Shown: positions 24,740 to 30,057 of the stretch, in pieces | Layout: each line of letters starts with the position of its first letter | Numbering within the stretch: position 1 is the stretch's first letter | Source of the DNA: Lachnospiraceae bacterium | GTDB lineage: Bacteria > Bacillota > Clostridia > Lachnospirales > Lachnospiraceae | Direction: 5' to 3' | DNA length: 32,894 nucleotides | Assembly: GCA_024683645.1 (NCBI GenBank) | Contig: JAIKYA010000084.1 | Span: forward strand, 1 to 32,894 | Notes under the pieces: model-generated | The model's database searches: none | What the model was told of the DNA's origin: nothing | Seen by the model: only the letters and a program-made list of their open reading frames with translations | Translations under genes and position numbers: made by a program

Positions 24740-25828
24740 ATGAAAAAATTCAAAGAATTTCTCAAAAAAAAGGATATCGAGATCTCGCTTAAAAGATATG
24801 GTGTGGATGCCCTTGGTGCCATGGCACAGGGCTTGTTTTGCTCGCTTCTTATCGGAACGATTATAAACACCATAGGAACGCAGTTTAAGATCGGTTTCCT
24901 TACACAGACAGTGGCTACGGTGGCCGGGGTGGAATACACGGTCGGTGGTCTGGCAAGCGCCATGAGCGGACCGGCTATGGCAGCAGCTATCGCCTACGCG
25001 CTTAAATGTCCGCCTCTGGTATTGTTCTCGATGATAAGCGTTGGCTTTGCTTCGAACGCTCTCGGCGGGGCAGGAGGCCCTCTGGCAGTTCTTATCGTGG
25101 CTATCATAGCTTCCGAGTGCGGTAAGGCGGTATCCAAGGAGACCAAGGTAGATATACTCGTAACACCGCTGGTGACCATAGGCATAGGTGTACTGCTCTC
25201 GGCTCTGATAGCACCGGGGCTCGGCAAAATAGCAATGAAGACAGGAGATCTGATTATGTGGGCGACCAACCAGCAGCCTTTCATAATGGGTATACTGGTT
25301 TCGGTGCTTGTAGGTGTTGCGCTTACACTCCCCATTTCTTCTGCGGCCATATGCGCGGCCCTTGGCCTTACCGGTCTGGCAGGCGGAGCTGCGGTTGCAG
25401 GCTGCTGTGCACAGATGGTGGGTTTTGCCGTTATATCTTTTAAGGAAAACAAGTGGGGCGGACTGGTTTCCCAGGGCATAGGTACTTCCATGCTGCAGAT
25501 GGGCAATATAGTGAAGAATCCCAGGATATGGATCGCACCCATACTGGCGTCGGCGATAACGGGTCCCATATCGACCTGCGTGTTCAGGCTTCAGATGAAC
25601 GGAGCTCCTGTTTCCTCCGGCATGGGAACCTGCGGACTCGTGGGACAGATCGGAGTATATACGGGCTGGGTCAACGAAATAGCCGAAGGCAGCAGGACTG
25701 CCATCACTGCATTTGACTGGATCGGACTTGTGCTTATATCATTTATCCTTCCGGCAGTATTTGCACTGATCATAAATGCGGGGCTTAAAAAGCTCGGCTG
25801 GGTAAAAGAAGGAGATATGAAACTTTGA
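24740..25828 (+). CDS. PTS IIC-like membrane transporter (PfoR / EIIC-2 type)
   Basis: 362 residues, strongly hydrophobic with about eight to ten predicted membrane segments and many small residues. The pattern (YGVDALGAMAQGLFCSLLIGTIINTIG near the N-terminus, then NALGGAGGPLAVL and GPISTCVFRLQMNGAPVSSGMGTCGLVG) is that of the PTS_EIIC_2 family, which includes PfoR. No IIA or IIB domain or gene is nearby, so coupling to the phosphotransferase system is uncertain and the substrate is unknown. AATTGGAGGTAG precedes the ATG, and the stop overlaps the TTG start of metF. Confidence 0.88.
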   Translation: MKKFKEFLKKKDIEISLKRYGVDALGAMAQGLFCSLLIGTIINTIGTQFKIGFLTQTVATVAGVEYTVGGLASAMSGPAMAAAIAYALKCPPLVLFSMISVGFASNALGGAGGPLAVLIVAIIASECGKAVSKETKVDILVTPLVTIGIGVLLSALIAPGLGKIAMKTGDLIMWATNQQPFIMGILVSVLVGVALTLPISSAAICAALGLTGLAGGAAVAGCCAQMVGFAVISFKENKWGGLVSQGIGTSMLQMGNIVKNPRIWIAPILASAITGPISTCVFRLQMNGAPVSSGMGTCGLVGQIGVYTGWVNEIAEGSRTAITAFDWIGLVLISFILPAVFALIINAGLKKLGWVKEGDMKL

Positions 25829-26697
25829 AGATAGCAGAGATCCTGAAAAAGGGCCCGACCCTGTCACTGGAGGTTTTTCCTCCCAAGACCAGTGAAGTAT
25901 ACGAGAGCGTGGAAAAAGCTACGAATGAGATAGCAGCGCTCAAGCCTGACTTTATGAGCGTAACCTACGGTGCGGCCGGTTCTACCAGAACCTATACCAC
26001 GGCCATAGCCGCGAATGTGGAGAAGGCAGGAGTGACGGCACTGGCGCACCTGACCTGTGTAAACGCGTCGGAAGAGACGATAAAGAACCAGCTGAAAAGT
26101 CTTAAAGAAGCCGGTGTGGAAAATATCCTGGCGCTTCGGGGCGATCTGCCGGAAGGAGTGGAAAGTACTGAAGACTGGATCTACAGACACGCAAGTGAAC
26201 TCATGCCGGTTATTAAAAAATACGGGGATTTCTGCATAGGCGGCGCCTGTTATCCGGAAAAACACCCGGAGGCTGCGAACCTCGCAGAGGATATCGCCAA
26301 TATGAAACGCAAGCAGGAAGCGGGCTGTGAGTTTCTGACCACGCAGATGTTTTTTGATAATGATATATTATATAACTATCTGTACAGATTAAGGGATGCG
26401 GGGGTGACCATACCCGTGGTAGCCGGTATCATGCCGGTCACCAATGCCAAACAGATGGCAAGGATCATCAAACTGTCCCAGGCCTTTATACCCCGCAGAT
26501 ATGTGGCTCTGCTCGACCGTTTCGGTGACAAGCCTGTAGCACTTAAGCAGGCAGCTGTCGCCTATGCAACGGATCAGATCATGGACCTTATGGCAAACGG
26601 AGTGGAGCATATCCATATCTATACCATGAACAAGCCTGATGTGGCGGCAAAGATACAGGACAATCTGTCTGAGATAATCGCATCGTGCAAAAAATAA
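25825..26697 (+). CDS. metF: Methylenetetrahydrofolate reductase
   Basis: 290 residues, a flavin-dependent (beta/alpha)8 barrel that reduces 5,10-methylene- to 5-methyl-tetrahydrofolate for methionine synthesis or acetogenic carbon flow. Family features are SLEVFPPKT near the N-terminus, VTYGAAGST, NILALRGDLP, GGACYPEKHPEA and TTQMFFDN. The start is TTG at 25825 in a TTGA overlap with the transporter stop, with AAGGAG 10 bases upstream (25809-25814). It is the last gene of the polA cluster. Confidence 0.97.
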   Translation: MKIAEILKKGPTLSLEVFPPKTSEVYESVEKATNEIAALKPDFMSVTYGAAGSTRTYTTAIAANVEKAGVTALAHLTCVNASEETIKNQLKSLKEAGVENILALRGDLPEGVESTEDWIYRHASELMPVIKKYGDFCIGGACYPEKHPEAANLAEDIANMKRKQEAGCEFLTTQMFFDNDILYNYLYRLRDAGVTIPVVAGIMPVTNAKQMARIIKLSQAFIPRRYVALLDRFGDKPVALKQAAVAYATDQIMDLMANGVEHIHIYTMNKPDVAAKIQDNLSEIIASCKK

Positions 26698-26725
26698 AAG
26701 CGTTCATTTAAGCGTTAACTTAGCA

Positions 26726-26828
26726 AACCACGGGTTAAAGCCCTCCGGGCGGGATGCGCACTCGCGCGAGAGGAAAATGTTGCCTTCGGCAACCGCGCTC
26801 GGCGCTAGCGTTCCGCAAGCGGAACGCT
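26726..26828. other. Cluster of six small perfect hairpins upstream of the GGDEF gene
   Basis: In 103 bp there are AACC/GGTT (26726-26736, loop ACG), GCCC/GGGC (26740-26750, loop TCC), CTCG/CGAG (26761-26770), GTTGCC/GGCAAC (26779-26793, loop TTC), GCGC/GCGC (26795-26805, loop TCG) and AGCGTTCCGC/GCGGAACGCT (26807-26828). The last is followed by TTGTTCT and may terminate the polA-metF transcript. The segment looks GC-richer than its surroundings. It resembles repetitive extragenic palindromes, but I cannot name a family. Confidence 0.65.
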
Positions 26829-26844
26829 TTGTTCTGAAGAAAGA

Positions 26845-26873
26845 TTGACAAAAACGGCTGAAAGAGGTTAAAT
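26845..26873 (+). promoter_or_regulatory. Promoter of the GGDEF gene
   Basis: TTGACA (26845-26850) and TTAAAT (26868-26873) with a 17-bp spacer. The leader would be about 70 nt. Confidence 0.7.
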
Positions 26874-26952
26874 CTAATGGTAGGTTTATGTGAACATCTC
26901 TGTTTTTGCAAAAGATGCGTACACAAAATATACAGGTGATAAGGAGTTTACT

Positions 26953-28242
26953 ATGGGTAAGGATTATTCGCTTAAGGACGCTATGGATATTCTTAACGAA
27001 AGAGTTGATGCCATACTGGCGGTCGACGCGGCTGCGGACAGCTATAAAGTCCTTTCAAAAAAAGGAATTTTTACGGATTTTCTGGAGGACAGCGGAAGTT
27101 ATAAGGAACTCATTGAAAAGCTCTGGTTTCATTTTAATGATACTATGGACAAGATCACCGAAGACTATCAGGTGTTCATCCCTACCTTTGGCAAGTTTAC
27201 CGGTAAATACAGCAGACGCCTTAAACTTGTGATAAATGACATCCCGTATGCCGCCCAGATGAGTATCTATCCGATCGATGAGAATAATTATATCATCCTA
27301 TTGGATGAGCTTGATAACAGCGAGTATATGAAGGACTTTTATACAAGTGAAAAAGTCAACACCATACAGAACACTTATCTGTTTTCCATGTATATCGATC
27401 TTTTCAAAGACAGCACCAGCAGCATAAGTATCACTGAGATATCCGACGAAACCGTGCATTCTTCCGTCAAATACTCCGAATGGAGATATATGATCGTAAA
27501 TATGATCTGGCCGGATGACCAGGCACTGTTCATGGAAAGGACAGATCCGGATTATCTGAAGAAGAACATAGCGCCGGGAAGAACTGCATCTTTTGACTGC
27601 CTGATGCAGAACCTGGAAGGAAAATATATCTGGGTAAAACTGATCTTCTCGCGTTCGGAGACCAACAACAGTGAAGAAGACTTCAGATATGTCTTTATGG
27701 TTCAGGATATACATGAGAATTCTGTTCAGCTGATGTCAACGCTTAAGAAATACGAGGAGCTGGCATCAAAGGATGCGCTTACCGAGGTGTTCAACCACGG
27801 ACGCATTGAGACTGAACTCTACAATGCTGTCGAGATCGCAGCGCGTACGGACAGAGCGGTTTCGATGATGATGTTTGATATAGATTATTTCAAAAATGTA
27901 AACGATACCTACGGGCATGCTGTCGGAGACATGACGCTGAAGCATTTCGCATACATGCTCGGAGAACACTTCAAAAAGCTTAATTCCGTGATCGGAAGAT
28001 GGGGCGGCGAAGAATTCGTGGTGGTATGCTACGATGCGGATGCCGAAAAAGCATTCGGCTATGCGGAGAGCTTCAGGGTGGCTATGAGCAACGAAGAGTT
28101 TAAGGTAGCCGGAAAAGTTACCTGCAGTGCAGGTGTTACCCAGATAAAGGCAGGCGACGACTTCAACAAAGCCTTTGACCGTATGGACAAAGCACTCTAC
28201 ACCGCAAAATCCGCAGGAAGAAACTACGTTAAACTCCTGTAA
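26953..28242 (+). CDS. Diguanylate cyclase (GGDEF domain) with an unassigned N-terminal sensory region
   Basis: 429 residues from the ATG at 26953, which has AAGGAG six bases upstream; a GTG at 26890 in the same frame lacks a ribosome site. The C-terminal 165 residues are a GGDEF domain (DALTEVFNHGRIETEL, MMFDIDYFKNVNDTYGHAVGD, RWGGEEFVVVCYDAD). The active-site signature is GGEEF, so c-di-GMP synthesis is expected. The usual inhibitory RxxD site before it is replaced by KLNS, so product inhibition at that site is probably absent. The N-terminal 260 residues have no membrane segment; about 150-260 look PAS-like (WRYMIVNMIWPDDQALFM, then a beta-rich end VFMVQDIHE). The signal is unknown. Confidence 0.9.
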   Translation: MGKDYSLKDAMDILNERVDAILAVDAAADSYKVLSKKGIFTDFLEDSGSYKELIEKLWFHFNDTMDKITEDYQVFIPTFGKFTGKYSRRLKLVINDIPYAAQMSIYPIDENNYIILLDELDNSEYMKDFYTSEKVNTIQNTYLFSMYIDLFKDSTSSISITEISDETVHSSVKYSEWRYMIVNMIWPDDQALFMERTDPDYLKKNIAPGRTASFDCLMQNLEGKYIWVKLIFSRSETNNSEEDFRYVFMVQDIHENSVQLMSTLKKYEELASKDALTEVFNHGRIETELYNAVEIAARTDRAVSMMMFDIDYFKNVNDTYGHAVGDMTLKHFAYMLGEHFKKLNSVIGRWGGEEFVVVCYDADAEKAFGYAESFRVAMSNEEFKVAGKVTCSAGVTQIKAGDDFNKAFDRMDKALYTAKSAGRNYVKLL

Positions 28243-28282
28243 AAGATTTCAGAATTAATCATTACATCGCCCGAGCGGACTA

Positions 28283-28409
28283 TATGTGTCCGGCCAGAAC
28301 CCGATCCCGCCTGGGCTAAAGCTCGTAGCGGTGCTGAATTCGCTGTTCACCCGCAGGCTTCTGTTAATTAAGCATCTACGGCCTCACATGGTTCTGTACC
28401 GGACACATA
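28283..28409. repeat. Long-range imperfect inverted repeat
   Basis: TATGTGTCCGG (28283-28293) and AGAACC (28296-28301) pair with GGTTCT (28390-28395) and CCGGACACATA (28399-28409), with a 2x3 internal loop. They enclose 88 bases with further short pairings (such as GCGGTG with CACCCGC). No open reading frame of note lies inside. It could be a structured RNA or the remnant of a small palindromic element. Confidence 0.65.
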
Positions 28410-28464
28410 ATGGCTGCACGATAGTACTGCAATGATCCGGCATAAACGGAAAAAAGTAAGCAAA

Positions 28465-28758
28465 GACACGAAGAATCAGCATTATCGGATTTTTCGTGTC
28501 GGCAGTTTTAAAAGGTCGATGAGAAAAAGACACGAATAACGGAATGATTCCGTTTTTTTCGTGTAATTCGATTTTCCGACCTCGTAAGCAAAGGCACGAA
28601 AAGACAGTGTATTTCCTTAATTTCGTGTTATTTGCTTCCGCTGTCTGAAGTGATGCTGACACGAAGAAAATAAGAAGCGTCTGCTATTCGTGTCTGATGG
28701 ATAAAAAGGCTTCGAAATGCGTGACACGAAAACTAATGATTTTCCCGCTTTATCGTGT
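28465..28758. repeat. Array of five GACACGAA...TTCGTGTC hairpin units with a 64-65 bp period
   Basis: Left arms begin at 28465, 28529, 28593, 28658 and 28723 (steps 64, 64, 65, 65). Right arms begin at 28493, 28558, 28622, 28687 and 28752 (steps 65, 64, 65, 65). Units 1 and 4 have full 8-base arms; units 2, 3 and 5 have one or two changes. Loops are 20-22 bases and mostly purine-rich then pyrimidine-rich, with a weak shared core like ATGATTTYCCG; spacers of 28-29 bases differ. Unit 2 has an inner perfect AACGGAAT/ATTCCGTT stem (28538-28554) and an outer AGGTCG/CGACCT pairing (28513-28518 with 28578-28583). Unit 3 has an outer AAGCAAA/TTTGCTT pairing. This is the core of the 655-bp stretch 28243-28897, which has no gene. 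Confidence 0.85.
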
Positions 28759-28775
28759 AAAAAACGTAAACCAAC

Positions 28776-28883
28776 CTCGCGAATGTCGCAAGCGCGGTCT
28801 GCGCTCTGCTTTGGTCGGTGCAGAACTACCGTCCTCCGGACGGTATGAACTGCGCGAGTGTTCAGCAAACAAAGCACTTTGTT
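28776..28883. other. Hairpin cluster before the Old Yellow Enzyme-family gene
   Basis: CTCGCG (28776-28781) can pair with CGCGAG (28853-28858), enclosing AGCGC/GCGCT (28791-28805), CTGC/GCAG (28806-28823) and TACCGTCC/GGACGGTA (28827-28845, loop TCC). AACAAAG/CTTTGTT (28868-28883) follows, ending 14 bp before the ATG at 28898. The final CTTTGTTCTAAAG (28877-28889) matches the end of the 26.8-kb cluster (CTTTGTTCTGAAG, 26827-26839) in 12 of 13 bases. Confidence 0.6.
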
Positions 28884-28897
28884 CTAAAGGGGGTATT

Positions 28898-29963
28898 ATG
28901 AGCAGGGTAGATGAGGCGATAACAATAAACAGGACTGTGGTAAAGAACAGGCTGACAATGGCGCCGACCGTAAAGTTTGATTATGCCGGGCCGGATGGTA
29001 AGGTTACACAGAAGCATATCGAACATTACAGGAAAAGAGCGGAGCATGGCTGCGGACTGATCTGCGTAGAGGCGACTGCGGTGACACCTGGCGGAAGATT
29101 TTGCAAAGAACCATCTGGGACTCTGGGAGGATGCGCAGACAGAGGGCCACAGAGAGGTAGTGGAAGCCTGTCATAAGTTCAGCTGCGTGATGCTGGTGCA
29201 GCTTAATCATACTGGTATAATGGCCAATCCGGACTGCGGACCGGCTATAGGCCCGTCGGCAGTACCCACAAGAGATGAGTCGGTATTGTCGAAGGAGATG
29301 ACTATCGATGAGATACATGATATGCAGAGGTCTTTCCTGCAGGCAGCAATTCGTGCAAAGAAAGCAGGTTATGACGGTGTGCAGCTTCACGGCTGTCATG
29401 GCTATATGATAAACCAGTTCGTATCGGCCAAGACCAATCACAGAACCGATGAGTATGGAGGCAGTGTTGAAAAACGCGCGCGTTTTTGCGCAGAGATAAT
29501 CGGGATGATAAGAAAAGAATGCGGTGATGCCTTTATCATTTCTGTAAGGACTACGGGCATAGAGCCGGATGTGACCACAGCGATAGCTGTTGCAGAAGAG
29601 TATGTAAAAGCAGGCTGTGACTATCTCCAGGTATCGACCGGAATAGAGTGGGAGGATAAGAGTGTAACGGACTGCGGAGAGCATTACAATAAATTCTGCT
29701 CTCTCGGCGTGCGTTTTCACGAACAATTCAGAGGGCGTATTCCCGTATCCTGTGTAAACGGCATCAATACACCGGAAAAAGTAAAGTATCTGATCGAAAA
29801 TGATCTGGTCGATACCGTGGATCTGGCCAGAGCGGTACTTGCAGATCCGGCTTTCTGCGAGGCGGTGTTGAACGGCACGGAATATACAAAGTGTTATGAC
29901 TGTCCACGCTGCCAGTATGGTCCATTTACACCCCATAAATGCCCGGCGGGAAGCGGCGTCTGA
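28898..29963 (+). pseudogene. Old Yellow Enzyme-family NADH:flavin oxidoreductase, disrupted by a one-base frameshift
   Basis: These are FMN-dependent (beta/alpha)8 barrel enoate reductases. The first frame (28898-29176) gives the family N-terminus (VVKNRLTMAPTVKFDYAG, ICVEATAVTPGGRF). After base 29105 the match continues one base later in another frame (KNHLGLWEDAQTEGH, VMLVQLNHTG, HGCHGYMINQFVSAKTNHRTDEYGGS, CYDCPRCQYG) to 29963. Removing one A from AAA at 29105-29107 restores an uninterrupted product of about 354 residues, close to single-domain family length. The start has AAAGGGGG just upstream. The remainder looks intact and unmutated, so the change is recent or a sequencing error. The substrate is unknown. 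Confidence 0.85.
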
Positions 29964-29982
29964 GAGGGTAAATACATAAAGG

Positions 29983-30006
29983 CGGACGGCTTGAGGCCGT
30001 CCGTCT
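29983..30006 (+). terminator. Hairpin terminator after the Old Yellow Enzyme-family gene, weak T-tract
   Basis: CGGACGGC (29983-29990) pairs with GCCGTCCG (29996-30003) around TTGAG. Only TCTATT follows, so termination may be partial. The loop holds the -35 box of the next promoter. Confidence 0.65.
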
Positions 30007-30019
30007 ATTATGATAAAAT
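29991..30019 (+). promoter_or_regulatory. Promoter of the BspA-like gene
   Basis: TTGAGG (29991-29996) and TAAAAT (30014-30019) with a 17-bp spacer and a TGA extension before the -10. The leader is about 32 nt and ends in AGAGGAAAA before the ATG. Confidence 0.6.
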
Positions 30020-30057
30020 AGCACGGTATTTCAAATAACAATCGAGAGGAAAAAGAC

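Noticed and set aside
26721-26760. c-di-GMP (GEMM) riboswitch before the GGDEF gene
   Set aside because: GCAAACC and AAAGCC pieces look similar, but the conserved GACGCAAAGCC segment and the second stem are missing, and the segment lies upstream of the promoter at 26845.
26890-26952. GTG start of the GGDEF gene at 26890
   Set aside because: No ribosome site precedes it, whereas AAGGAG lies six bases before the ATG at 26953.
28465-28758. CRISPR array
   Set aside because: The constant part is two 8-base arms in opposite orientation, not one repeat of 23-40 bases, arms are imperfect in three units, and no cas gene is in the window.
28697-28897. Upstream extension of the Old Yellow Enzyme reading frame
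   Set aside because: The added residues would be read through the array and the hairpin cluster, and the ATG at 28898 has a strong ribosome site and the family N-terminus.
29105-29107. Programmed +1 frameshift in the Old Yellow Enzyme-family gene
   Set aside because: No slippery codon with a stop, no internal Shine-Dalgarno and no known precedent in this family; an error or mutation is simpler.
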